Shown here: piece after piece, positions 5,519-13,133 of the stretch
How positions within the stretch are numbered: position 1 is the stretch's first letter
How the letters are laid out: every line of letters starts with the position of its first letter
Assembly: GCA_009776675.1 (NCBI GenBank)
Contig: WRNK01000005.1
Span: forward strand, 1-16,697
Origin: Methanimicrococcus sp.
Lineage (GTDB): Archaea; Halobacteriota; Methanosarcinia; Methanosarcinales; Methanosarcinaceae
Length of the DNA stretch: 16,697 nucleotides
Reading direction: 5' to 3'
Program-made: the position numbers and the translations under genes
Notes under the pieces: generated by a model
What the model saw: only the letters and a program-made list of their open reading frames with translations
Databases searched by the model: none
Told to the model about the DNA's origin: nothing

Positions 5519-6889
5519 TTAAACAGCAGCGGCTGTATTCACTCTCTCTTCTTTCTTCAATAATTTAAGCTGCCTGAGAACAAACCAAAGTGTCAAAATG
5601 CCTGCCAGCAGATCCACAACAGGGAAAGCCACCCAAACACCGATAAGTCCCATGAAATGAGGAATAATAAAAAGGGTCGGCAAAATAAAAACTTGGCGCG
5701 AGATGGTCAAAATAAACGAAACGCGTGCTTTTCCGAGAGCCTGCGTAAAAGCAGAACCGATAATTTGAAACGCAACAATCGGGATGCTGATGTCGGCAAT
5801 CCAATAAGCAATCACGCCTTCCTTAACAACGACCGGGTCTGTAATAAACAGCGAAAGCAGCGGTGCTGTAAATATGTATGTGAAAGCACCAATGATAAAC
5901 GAAAGCAAGATGCTCCACTTGACAGATATTTTTAAAATGTCGCGAACATTTTGGAACTTTTTCGCCCCGTAATTAAAACCGGTGAGCGGAATCATGCCTT
6001 GAACAATACCGATCACAGGAATAATCACAAATCCGAAAATGCGGTTGATGATTCCGAAAATCGCAAAAGATGACGTATCGCCATGAATTTTTAAATTGTA
6101 GTTGACAATAATAAACATGAAAACAAGTGAGGATTCCCTGACAAATTCGGAAACACCGACTTTGATAATATCCAGCGATGTCTTCATGTCAAAAACAATC
6201 CATTTGAGACGGAATTTGAGTTTGCTGACGCCGTACAGATAATAAATCAATATCATCACATTGAAAACTTGACAAAGAGATGTTGCAATAGCAGCCCCCT
6301 GTATCCCCCATCCGAAATGAAAAATAAAAATGTAATCCAGTATCACATTCAAAATGCTGGAAGCCGTATACATTTTCATCGAAAAAATTGCATTTCCTTC
6401 AGCCATCACAACCGCATTGACGGTCATCGTTAAAATTTGAAAAGTGCAGCCTAAAATGATCCAAAACATATAGTCACGAGCAAACGGCAATATGACGGGC
6501 GTTGCGCCAAACACTTTTAAGATCGGATCTAAAAACAGTAATCCAAAAATTGTGAAAAAAACACCGGCGGCAAAAGCCAGTATAATCATATTCCCAATGC
6601 CTTTTTCAACACGAACCTTTTCTAAAGCGCCCATGCTTCTTGAAATGTAGGATGAGCCACCGACACTGATTCCGGAGGCAACCGATAAAATAAGATATGA
6701 GAGAGGGAATGCAATCGTCAATGCCGACAGCCCGATAATTCCGTCCTCTCCAAGTCCGCGACCGACAAAAACAGAATCGACAAGACCATAGAGCATTTGA
6801 ATAAATATGCCGACCATCGCCGGAAAAGAAAGTCGGGCGAGTGCTGTCTTAACACCCCGGTTATTTAATTGTTCCAGTTTTGTTTCCAT
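5519..6889 (-). CDS. MATE family multidrug/cation antiporter
   Basis: A 456-residue integral membrane protein of the multidrug and toxin extrusion family, usual length about 450. Two MatE repeats can be seen: the first starts near residue 15 with LARLSFPAMVGIFIQMLYGL followed by VDSVFVGRGLG, and the second near 240 with GVSEFVRESSLVFMF. About twelve hydrophobic segments cover the chain, and the C-terminus is charged (LKLLKKEERVN). The family exports organic cations or drugs in exchange for Na+ or H+; the substrate here cannot be read from sequence. The ATG at 6889 has no strong ribosome site (GATAAGAT only). A TATA-like ATTTTATAC on the minus strand lies near 6970. It follows purH in the same direction after 218 bp of repeats and is probably a separate transcript. 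Confidence 0.93.
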   Translation of the reverse strand: METKLEQLNNRGVKTALARLSFPAMVGIFIQMLYGLVDSVFVGRGLGEDGIIGLSALTIAFPLSYLILSVASGISVGGSSYISRSMGALEKVRVEKGIGNMIILAFAAGVFFTIFGLLFLDPILKVFGATPVILPFARDYMFWIILGCTFQILTMTVNAVVMAEGNAIFSMKMYTASSILNVILDYIFIFHFGWGIQGAAIATSLCQVFNVMILIYYLYGVSKLKFRLKWIVFDMKTSLDIIKVGVSEFVRESSLVFMFIIVNYNLKIHGDTSSFAIFGIINRIFGFVIIPVIGIVQGMIPLTGFNYGAKKFQNVRDILKISVKWSILLSFIIGAFTYIFTAPLLSLFITDPVVVKEGVIAYWIADISIPIVAFQIIGSAFTQALGKARVSFILTISRQVFILPTLFIIPHFMGLIGVWVAFPVVDLLAGILTLWFVLRQLKLLKKEERVNTAAAV

Positions 6890-6896
6890 ATCTTAT

Positions 6897-7130
6897 CATT
6901 TTGTGTGTAAAAGCGGCAGTTATTCAATCGTTTCGGTTTTGTTATTATTATCCTATTATTTTGTTGTATAAAATAGCAACGTATTCTTTGTGTAAAAAGC
7001 GATGAATTCTTTGTAAAAAGCAGCACATTCTTTTAATGTAAAAAGCAGCCGCATTTTATTTATGTAAAAGGCGGCGCTTTCCCTTTAGTGTAAGCGGCAG
7101 TGCATCTTTAATGTAAAAAGTGGCGCATTC
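6897..7130 (-). repeat. Degenerate tandem array downstream of and overlapping the purH end
   Basis: About seven or eight diverged units of roughly 23-30 bp share a minus-strand core close to ATGCGCCGCTTTTTACATTAA. The best unit is the end of purH itself, whose last codons encode MRHFLH-stop. Units become less alike toward the MATE gene. Each carries a short T-run on the minus strand, so the array could act as serial weak terminators for purH. Confidence 0.7.
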
Positions 7131-8733
7131 CGGTAAAAACCATCGAAACACCCAAACGGTCAGCTGTTGCAATAACTTCCGAATCTCGAATGGAGCCGCC
7201 CGGCGATAAAATGTATTTTAAGCCGGCTTCATGTGCGTAAACAACGCTGTCGTCAAACGGGAAAAAGGCATCCGACGCCATAACACATTCAGAGATGATT
7301 TGTTGTTGGTAAGATTCCAAAGACATGGTTTTTTCGCTGTCTTTTTTTCTGTCATACATGGTTTTTAAATTGTCATAGGCTTTTGGAGCACCCAACTTTC
7401 GAATGGAGTCCACACGATTCGGCTGCCCTGCCCCCATCCCAAGAAGCATGTAAAAGCCCGGCTCATATTCATATGCAATGGAAATCGAATTGGATTTAAT
7501 ACATTTACAAGCACTCATTGCAAATTCAGAGAGACCTTTTTTAGAATCGGGAAAAGGCATCTTTGTGACAACTTCCCATTTTTCAAACACGCCGCTGTCA
7601 CGGGTTTGTTCCAATATGCCGCCTGCGATTGTTTTATACACATACAGGCTGTCAAACGGCTGGTCAAATCCCGGCAGTTCAATCAGACGAAGAGTTTCGC
7701 TTTTCTTTTTCAAAATCTCCAAAGCTTCCGGATCAAATGCAGGCGCAACGATAATTTCAATGAATTTTTTATCCAAACATTTGGCGGTTTCCACATCAAA
7801 CGGACGGTTGACACAAATGATGCTGCCAAATGCGGAAATCGGATCGCCGTCCCAAGCAGACAAAAAGGCGTCTTTGAGCGTTTTGCCGGTTGCAAGACCG
7901 CAGGGGTTGTTGTGTTTGACGATAACGGCAGACGGGTTTTTGCTGTTTAAATCTTTGAGCGTCAAAACGGCATTGTCAATATCAATGTAGTTGTTGTAGG
8001 AGAGTTCTTTGCCGTGAAGCTGCTTGGCGTGTGAAAGACTCGGACCTGCAGCGGTCGGATATTTATAGACCGTCGCTTCTTGATGCCAATTTTCACCATA
8101 GCGTATTTTTTCGCCGCCGACATATGAGAAGTGCCGGACTTTTTCATTAAGCAGGGCTTTGCTGAGATATGTATCAACGGCACTGTCGTAATCTGCAGTG
8201 TACCGAAAAGTTTTGACAGCCAATTTCTTTTTGGTGTCATATGATATGTCTCCCGTCATTGTTAATTCATCTGCTGCAAGAGAATAGTCTTTGGGATCGC
8301 AAATGACCGTGACGTCATTAAAGTTTTTGGCAGCGGAACGAAGCAAGGCAGGACCGCCGATATCAATATTTTCAATTGCATCATTCAAAGTCGCATTTTC
8401 CTTTCCGACCGTTTCTTTAAACGGGTATAAGTTGACGACAACCATGTCAATCATAGAAATGCCGTTCTTCTCGGCTTGGTTCATATGGTCTTGGCTGCTG
8501 CGAATACACAAAATTCCGCCATGGATTTTTGGATGAAGCGTTTTGACGCGCCCGCCCATTAATTCCGGAAATCCGGTCACATCCGAAACATCTTTGATCG
8601 GGATGCCTTCTTTTTTAAGAAATGCGGCTGTACCGCCGGTTGAAATAATCTCAAATCCGTTCTTGACTAACATTTTTGAAAATTCTGATACGCCGGTTTT
8701 GTCGGAAACACTGATCAGTGCTCTTTTAACCAA
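7108..8733 (-). CDS. purH: Bifunctional AICAR transformylase/IMP cyclohydrolase PurH
   Basis: It catalyses the last two steps of purine synthesis: formyl transfer from 10-formyltetrahydrofolate (or an equivalent) to AICAR, then ring closure to IMP. I choose TTG at 8733 (541 aa): AAGGTGAT lies 4 nt upstream and the protein then begins (M)VKRALISVSDKTG, the usual PurH N-terminus. The frame could also open at a GTG three codons earlier, but that GTG is part of the ribosome site. The cyclohydrolase (MGS-like) domain covers about 1-190: STGGTAAFLK at 31-40, GRVKTLHPKIHGGIL at 61-75. The transformylase domain follows, with RYGENWHQ near 211-218, the catalytic VKHNNPCG (Lys273, His274) and ASDAFFPFDD near the C-terminus. 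The end GMRHFLH matches the family's terminal RHF-H. A TATA box lies near 8793. Many methanogens use PurP and PurO instead, so a bifunctional PurH narrows the lineage. Confidence 0.95.
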   Translation of the reverse strand: MVKRALISVSDKTGVSEFSKMLVKNGFEIISTGGTAAFLKKEGIPIKDVSDVTGFPELMGGRVKTLHPKIHGGILCIRSSQDHMNQAEKNGISMIDMVVVNLYPFKETVGKENATLNDAIENIDIGGPALLRSAAKNFNDVTVICDPKDYSLAADELTMTGDISYDTKKKLAVKTFRYTADYDSAVDTYLSKALLNEKVRHFSYVGGEKIRYGENWHQEATVYKYPTAAGPSLSHAKQLHGKELSYNNYIDIDNAVLTLKDLNSKNPSAVIVKHNNPCGLATGKTLKDAFLSAWDGDPISAFGSIICVNRPFDVETAKCLDKKFIEIIVAPAFDPEALEILKKKSETLRLIELPGFDQPFDSLYVYKTIAGGILEQTRDSGVFEKWEVVTKMPFPDSKKGLSEFAMSACKCIKSNSISIAYEYEPGFYMLLGMGAGQPNRVDSIRKLGAPKAYDNLKTMYDRKKDSEKTMSLESYQQQIISECVMASDAFFPFDDSVVYAHEAGLKYILSPGGSIRDSEVIATADRLGVSMVFTGMRHFLH

Positions 8734-8787
8734 AAAAATCACCTTGAAAACTCAGCCTTTATAAATCATGCAATGGCTGTTGTTGTG

Positions 8788-8800
8788 GTTTATATAATAT
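8788..8800 (-). promoter_or_regulatory. TATA box of purH
   Basis: ATTATATAAACC on the minus strand, centred near 8793, predicts a start near 8768. The leader of about 35 nt carries AAGGTGAT next to the TTG start. It lies in the divergent spacer shared with the TPR gene. Confidence 0.5.
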
Positions 8801-8959
8801 TCTTTTTCAGATCAATTTTAAATTGAGCCCATAAGAGAGACAAGTTTAAAAATAAATACCTTTTGAGTCAAATTCTTACAGCTGACAAATCTATATTTAC
8901 AAGGTTAAGCTTATATCTCAGCCAAGCCTCAAAAAATGAGCATCATCAAGGTTTATAAA

Positions 8960-10693
8960 ATGAATCAAACAGATATACGATATGAACAGGGCAAGGCTCT
9001 TCTTCAGGAAGGGCGTTTCACTGAAGCTGCTGTTATTTTTGAGCAGTTAACAGCGGAAATGCCAAAATATAAAAAAGCATGGGAAAAGCTCGCTTTTTCT
9101 TTTTTGGGCCAAAATCTTTTGGAAGAGGCGATTCAGTGTTATGATGAAATTTTAGTAAGATATCCAAAGGATGCGGCGGCGTTTTATCAAAAGGCAGTTT
9201 TAGAGGATCAAGCCGGCCGTCATGACAAAGCATTGGAATCTTTAGACAAAGCACTTAAAATTGAGCCAAAGAATGCCGAATTTTTGTATTCCAACGGGTA
9301 TGTCCATTTTCGTATGAAAAAATATAATGAAGCCATTTTTTGGTTTGACCGCGCGCTTGCAATCGATCCGTTTTTGTTCGCCGCGGCAGACTATAAATGT
9401 GTGTGTTTGACAGCTTTGGGTGTTTATGATGAAGTCATTTATGCCAGTTTGGAATTTATTGAGCGGTTTAAATGTTTTATTCAAGAGGATTCCGACGACC
9501 TGAAAAAAGAAAAGCAAATACAGAATTCTGATTCAAATCCCAAGGACGACGATGACGGCAGCGAGTTGTTTGGCAAAGAAACCATTTCACTTCAAAAAGA
9601 AGATATTCATCGCCTTTACGGCTATTTGTCTTTTGCTTACATGAAAATTGGCGCTTTTAAGCAGGCTGAAGATATTTTGTATCAGGAGATCTCTTTTGCC
9701 TCTGACGAATCACAAATTTATTATTATTTGGGTTTGGTTCAAACCGCTCTTGGAAAGTATGATGAGGCAATCAGTTCTTATGAAAAGGTTTTGAAATTAG
9801 ACCCGTCATTTACGGCGGCTCAAATCAATCTTGGTTTGACGTTAGAAAAAGCTGCCGGCAAAAAAACAGAGGCAACCGAATCTCTTGAATTATATGAACG
9901 CTCTTTGTCTGTTTTAGAACACGTTTTTGAAAGCGAGCCTGAAAATTCAAGTGTTCTTTATAAGATCGGTCAAATCAGTTTGGCATTGGGATTAAAAGAT
10001 AAAGCTCTTTGTGCCTTTAACGATGTTCTCCATTTAGATGCCTCTTTTGTGCCTGTTTTTGAGGATTTGGCAAAAATAAAATTTAATGACGGCGATTATG
10101 ACGGCGCTCTTTCTATTTTAAATGAAGCGCAAGTGAAAGACCCGTTTAATTATGAAGTGATGAATCTCATCGGTGTGATTTACTCCATTAAAGGGGAAAA
10201 TGAAGCGGCTTTAAAGTATTTGAACCGCGCAGCCACGCTGGACGCGACAAATGCCAAAGCTCTTTACAATAAAGCCCTGATTCATATCAAAACAGAAGAC
10301 TATGAAAAAGCCATTGAATGCTTGTCTTGCATTTATAAACAAAACGCTTTGGACGCCGGTCTTTCCTATTCAAAAGTGCTGCTTTTCTTAGGCGAATCTT
10401 TTCAAAATCTCGGATGTTACGACGATGCTCTTTCCATTTTTGAACAGCTTCAAAAATATGATCCGGAAGATACAAGTGTTTTAGAAATCATTGCCGAATT
10501 AAAGCTTCAAAAACATGATTCAGAAGATACAAGCGTTTTAGAAACCGCTGCCGAATTAAATCTTCAAGAACACGATTCGAAAGATACAAGTGTTTTAGAA
10601 ACCGCTGCCGAATTAAATCTTCGACAACATGATTCGGAAGATACAAGCGTTTTAGAAACCGCTGCCGAATTAAAAGATGAAATTGAAAAATGA
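8960..10693 (+). CDS. Tetratricopeptide repeat (TPR) protein with 19-aa C-terminal repeats
   Basis: I choose ATG at 8960 (577 aa), preceded by AAGG 8 nt upstream; the ATG at 8936 would add eight residues. The chain is built from TPR units in two blocks. Residues about 3-170 hold four or five units, for example a Trp-containing unit at 41-68 and FDRALAIDP near 129-137. An acidic low-complexity linker (about 177-205, with KDDDDG) follows, then a second block (about 206-505), with clear units such as GLVQTALGKYDEAISSYEKV. The tail (499-574) is four copies of a 19-residue repeat. No signal peptide, membrane helix or catalytic domain is visible, so a cytosolic protein-protein scaffold is likely; its partner is unknown. 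It is transcribed divergently from purH. A T8 tract follows the stop. Confidence 0.9.
   Translation: MNQTDIRYEQGKALLQEGRFTEAAVIFEQLTAEMPKYKKAWEKLAFSFLGQNLLEEAIQCYDEILVRYPKDAAAFYQKAVLEDQAGRHDKALESLDKALKIEPKNAEFLYSNGYVHFRMKKYNEAIFWFDRALAIDPFLFAAADYKCVCLTALGVYDEVIYASLEFIERFKCFIQEDSDDLKKEKQIQNSDSNPKDDDDGSELFGKETISLQKEDIHRLYGYLSFAYMKIGAFKQAEDILYQEISFASDESQIYYYLGLVQTALGKYDEAISSYEKVLKLDPSFTAAQINLGLTLEKAAGKKTEATESLELYERSLSVLEHVFESEPENSSVLYKIGQISLALGLKDKALCAFNDVLHLDASFVPVFEDLAKIKFNDGDYDGALSILNEAQVKDPFNYEVMNLIGVIYSIKGENEAALKYLNRAATLDATNAKALYNKALIHIKTEDYEKAIECLSCIYKQNALDAGLSYSKVLLFLGESFQNLGCYDDALSIFEQLQKYDPEDTSVLEIIAELKLQKHDSEDTSVLETAAELNLQEHDSKDTSVLETAAELNLRQHDSEDTSVLETAAELKDEIEK
10454..10681 (+). repeat. 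Four in-frame 57-bp repeats at the end of the TPR gene
   Basis: Units start at 10454, 10511, 10568 and 10625 and encode KYDPEDTSVLEIIAELKLQ and three close copies (KHDSEDTSVLETAAELNLQ type). The first copy is the end of the last TPR unit and the most different; the later three are nearly identical. This points to recent expansion from a TPR helix. The 19-residue period is shorter than the 34 of a TPR. Confidence 0.92.
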
Positions 10694-10698
10694 TTTCA

Positions 10699-10706
10699 TT
10701 TTTTTT
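10699..10706 (+). terminator. T8 tract after the TPR gene
   Basis: Eight T residues start 6 bp past the stop codon, a typical archaeal U-tract terminator. Confidence 0.5.
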
Positions 10707-10812
10707 GGGTCATGATGGCATAACAAAATAACTCTGAAAATAAATATTAAAAAAATAACACAAATTGTTTAAATTTAATAAATTATTTATTCTTGATTTA
10801 GATTGTCCAATT

Positions 10813-11418
10813 ATGAAAAAATTAATAAAATATTTTCTTTTTTTATCCATCTTTTTCATTTTATTTTCCGGTATTTCTTCAGGCATATGGACGGATGTTG
10901 ATGAATCCGAATGCTTAAAATTTTATCATATGTATCAGCCGGGAACAGTTAATGATATGACTCCCCTCCTCCCCTTGGATGAATTAATTCAGAGGTCGAA
11001 TCTTATTATCATTCAGGCAACAATTACAAATGAGGAGATTCATTGGAACACACCGGACGGAACTTATCCTTCAGATTATGACTTGGATCCAATGAAATAT
11101 TATGAAGAAAAAGAATATTTAATGCAAGTTAATGCTGTTTTAAAAGGCGATTTCGATAAAAATCAAGCCCTCTTCATTACGAATTACAGAAGTGTTTCAT
11201 TTGAAGAAGGTGATGAATGTATTTTCCTCATCGGGCAACAACCCAGCGGCAATTCATTTAATTATTATTACGATGGTCATATGATAAAAAACGATGATAC
11301 AAATACATACGATGGACCGGAATATCATGTGAAATACAAAAAATTCAAGGCGCAAGTTGATTTTTCAAATAACCCGAGTTTTATAAATCGCTTGAAGTTG
11401 TTTTTTGCTTCTTTTTAA
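10813..11418 (+). CDS. Predicted secreted protein, unknown function
   Basis: The frame is open from an ATG at 10765, but ATG at 10813 (201 aa) gives MKKLIKYFLFLSIFFILFSG, a textbook signal peptide with a Lys start and a hydrophobic core of about 15 residues. The probable cleavage is around residues 20-24 (GISSG). A TATA-like TTTAAATT near 10770 fits a start upstream of this ATG. The mature part has LDELIQRSNLIIIQATITN, a long acidic loop, then YLMQVNAVLKGDF and EGDECIFLIG. This order (strand, variable loop, V-x-x-VLKGD, strand) recalls small extracytoplasmic beta domains in bacterial and archaeal hypothetical proteins, but I cannot name a family. There is no C-terminal membrane anchor and only two cysteines in the mature part. 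It ends near a convergent small gene. Confidence 0.65.
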   Translation: MKKLIKYFLFLSIFFILFSGISSGIWTDVDESECLKFYHMYQPGTVNDMTPLLPLDELIQRSNLIIIQATITNEEIHWNTPDGTYPSDYDLDPMKYYEEKEYLMQVNAVLKGDFDKNQALFITNYRSVSFEEGDECIFLIGQQPSGNSFNYYYDGHMIKNDDTNTYDGPEYHVKYKKFKAQVDFSNNPSFINRLKLFFASF

Positions 11419-11435
11419 TTTTGGGTTATGACAGA

Positions 11436-11464
11436 AAATGAAAAACAGAAAAATAAGAAAATTG
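11436..11464 (-). terminator. T-rich tract after the 69-aa gene
   Basis: On the minus strand three runs of T, broken by single C, G or A bases, lie 30-58 bp past the 69-aa gene's stop. It sits in the convergent spacer and would also block read-through toward the secreted-protein gene. Confidence 0.4.
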
Positions 11465-11493
11465 ATTTATTGGTCAATTAAGTATTGATCTTC

Positions 11494-11703
11494 TTAATTT
11501 CGATTGAAAAGTCTGTCAAAAAGAGAATAAGAAAACTTAGCGTTTAACTTTTTTTTTCTCAGTTTCTCAAATCCCGGCTTAATGATAAGAGAAGATTGTT
11601 TGTCCAATCCGAATATTTCAGCTGCTGCCTTTTTCGCAGCGTCGGAGGGTTCGGGTGGTTTTCGTATATCTTCTTTGGATTTCTTTGCTTTGTTTGGAAA
11701 CAT
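11494..11703 (-). CDS. Small basic protein, 69 aa, unknown function
   Basis: I choose ATG at 11703; the frame could begin with GTG three codons earlier. A TATA-like box on the minus strand (GATTTATAATAA, 11721-11732) is about 24 bp from the ATG, so the mRNA is probably leaderless. The N-terminal third is basic and proline-rich (MFPNKAKKSKEDIRKPPEPS). An alanine-rich predicted helix follows (DAAKKAAAEIFGLDK), then a basic C-terminus (KLRKKKLNAKF) ending in an aromatic/Arg segment (FDRLFNRN). It has no cysteine, signal or membrane helix. Nucleic-acid or membrane-surface binding is possible from charge alone. It follows thiC in the same direction by 97 bp but has its own promoter. No known family is recognised. 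Confidence 0.55.
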   Translation of the reverse strand: MFPNKAKKSKEDIRKPPEPSDAAKKAAAEIFGLDKQSSLIIKPGFEKLRKKKLNAKFSYSLFDRLFNRN

Positions 11704-11720
11704 AGTTCTCACGTTAAAAA

Positions 11721-11732
11721 TTATTATAAATC
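11721..11732 (-). promoter_or_regulatory. TATA-like box of the 69-aa gene
   Basis: The minus strand reads GATTTATAATAA about 24 bp from the ATG at 11703, a spacing that fits leaderless transcription. Confidence 0.45.
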
Positions 11733-11774
11733 AAACAGCATTACTATTCCTATCTTCAATCATTAAAACTTTTC

Positions 11775-11795
11775 CAAAAAATTTTGAATCAAAAA
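11775..11795 (-). terminator. T-tracts after thiC
   Basis: The minus strand has TTTTTG and then AATTTTTTGG within 30 bp of the thiC stop codon, fitting an archaeal U-tract terminator. Confidence 0.4.
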
Positions 11796-11800
11796 CGATT

Positions 11801-13093
11801 TCACTGTTTCTTTTTTTCGCGTCCCTTTTCCAATTCTTTTTCAACAATTTTCATGGCACATAAGTCGCCGCACATTGAACATGCTTCCGAGCCGGAACCG
11901 CGCGATTCTCTAACAGATCGGGCGTGCTGGGGGTCTATTGCAAGGCTGTACTGCTTTTCCCAATCAAGTGTTTTTCTGGCAGCAGCCATTGCATTATCTC
12001 GTTCTTGTGCTTTTTCTTTGACGCCTTCTTTGACCAAATCGGTTGCATGTGCCGCAATTTGAGCGACCTGCATTCCGATTTTAATGTCTTGTGCGGTGGG
12101 GAGTGCCAAATGCTCTGACGGACTGACCATACATAAAAAATCTGTTCCGGCGGCACCGGCGACAGCTCCTCCGATTGCAGATGTGATATGATCAAATCCG
12201 GGGGCAATGTCCGTTACAATCGGACCAAGCAAATACAAAGGAGCGTCATGGCAGACCTGTTTCATGAATTTGACACTTGTTTCGATTTTATCCATTGGGA
12301 CGTGACCCGGGCCTTCGACAAATGTTTGAACATTCGCTTCCCGAGAGCGCTGTACCAATTCGCCGAGGACTAAAATTTCTTCAAACATCGGCGCATCGGC
12401 AGCGTCATGAATACATCCGGGGCGCATGCCGTCACCCAAGCTGAGGGTCAAATCATATTCTTTGGCAATTTCAAGCAAATAATCAAATTCGGCATAAAAC
12501 GGGTTTTCGGAATCATTATGGCTCATCCAGGCGGCTGTAAAAGACCCGCCGCGGCTGACAATATCCGTTATCCTTCCGGCTTTCATCAGCTTATCCATTG
12601 TGTTTTTGTTGATTCCGGCATGAACTGTGACAAAATCAACGCCTTGTTTTGCGTGCCGGCGGACAGCATTAAACATACTGTCTTCCGTCATTTCAACAAC
12701 AATTGGTGCAGAGGCGGCGGCGTCATACAAAGGAACTGTGCCAACCGGCACGGAAATTTCGTGGAGAATTTTTTGACGAATTTCATCCAAATTTCCGCCG
12801 GTTGACAAATCCATGACCGCATCGGCGCCGTATTTCACAGCCGTTTTGGCTTTGTGGACTTCTTCTTCAACATCCATATAATCGCGTGATGTTCCGACAT
12901 TGGCATTAATTTTTGTCCGCATAAATTTTCCAATGCCTTTTGGCTGTGTTTTTCGAGTCGCATTTTTTGGAATGGCGACATATCCTTTTGCAACCAATCG
13001 GCATAATTTGTCCGGACGGATCCCTTCTTCTTCAGAGACATGTGAAATGATTTCATTCACATATCCCTTTTTGCAGTCTCCCATCAGCGTCAT
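11801..13093 (-). CDS. thiC: Phosphomethylpyrimidine synthase ThiC
   Basis: A radical-SAM enzyme that converts aminoimidazole ribotide to hydroxymethylpyrimidine phosphate for thiamine synthesis. At 430 residues it has the compact archaeal/anaerobe length and lacks the N-terminal extension of many bacterial forms. Recognisable features are IPKN (41-44), KINANVGTS (61-69), [16 protein letters not shown] (91-106), [48 protein letters not shown] and DIAPGFDHI. The C-terminal iron-sulfur motif is CSMCGDLC with Cys405, Cys408 and Cys412 (CX2CX3C), followed by AMK, as in archaeal enzymes. The ATG at 13093 is preceded by AAGAGA. It begins 40 bp after the symporter stop on the same strand and lacks an obvious TATA box in the gap, so co-transcription is likely. 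No TPP riboswitch was recognised. Confidence 0.96.
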   Translation of the reverse strand: MTLMGDCKKGYVNEIISHVSEEEGIRPDKLCRLVAKGYVAIPKNATRKTQPKGIGKFMRTKINANVGTSRDYMDVEEEVHKAKTAVKYGADAVMDLSTGGNLDEIRQKILHEISVPVGTVPLYDAAASAPIVVEMTEDSMFNAVRRHAKQGVDFVTVHAGINKNTMDKLMKAGRITDIVSRGGSFTAAWMSHNDSENPFYAEFDYLLEIAKEYDLTLSLGDGMRPGCIHDAADAPMFEEILVLGELVQRSREANVQTFVEGPGHVPMDKIETSVKFMKQVCHDAPLYLLGPIVTDIAPGFDHITSAIGGAVAGAAGTDFLCMVSPSEHLALPTAQDIKIGMQVAQIAAHATDLVKEGVKEKAQERDNAMAAARKTLDWEKQYSLAIDPQHARSVRESRGSGSEACSMCGDLCAMKIVEKELEKGREKKKQ

Positions 13094-13133
13094 GTTTTTC
13101 TCTTATGTTTTTTAATGTTTTTCTCTGTTTTTT

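Noticed and set aside
7478..7990. 170-codon plus-strand ORF opposite purH
   Set aside because: It is a shadow of the purH coding strand, with no start signals or recognisable domain.
8740..8742. GTG start for purH, three codons upstream
   Set aside because: This GTG is inside AAGGTGAT, the ribosome site; the TTG at 8731-8733 restores the usual PurH N-terminus.
13094..13133. TPP riboswitch or separate promoter before thiC
   Set aside because: The gap is only 40 bp, T-rich on the plus strand, with no TPP-aptamer sequence and no clear TATA box.
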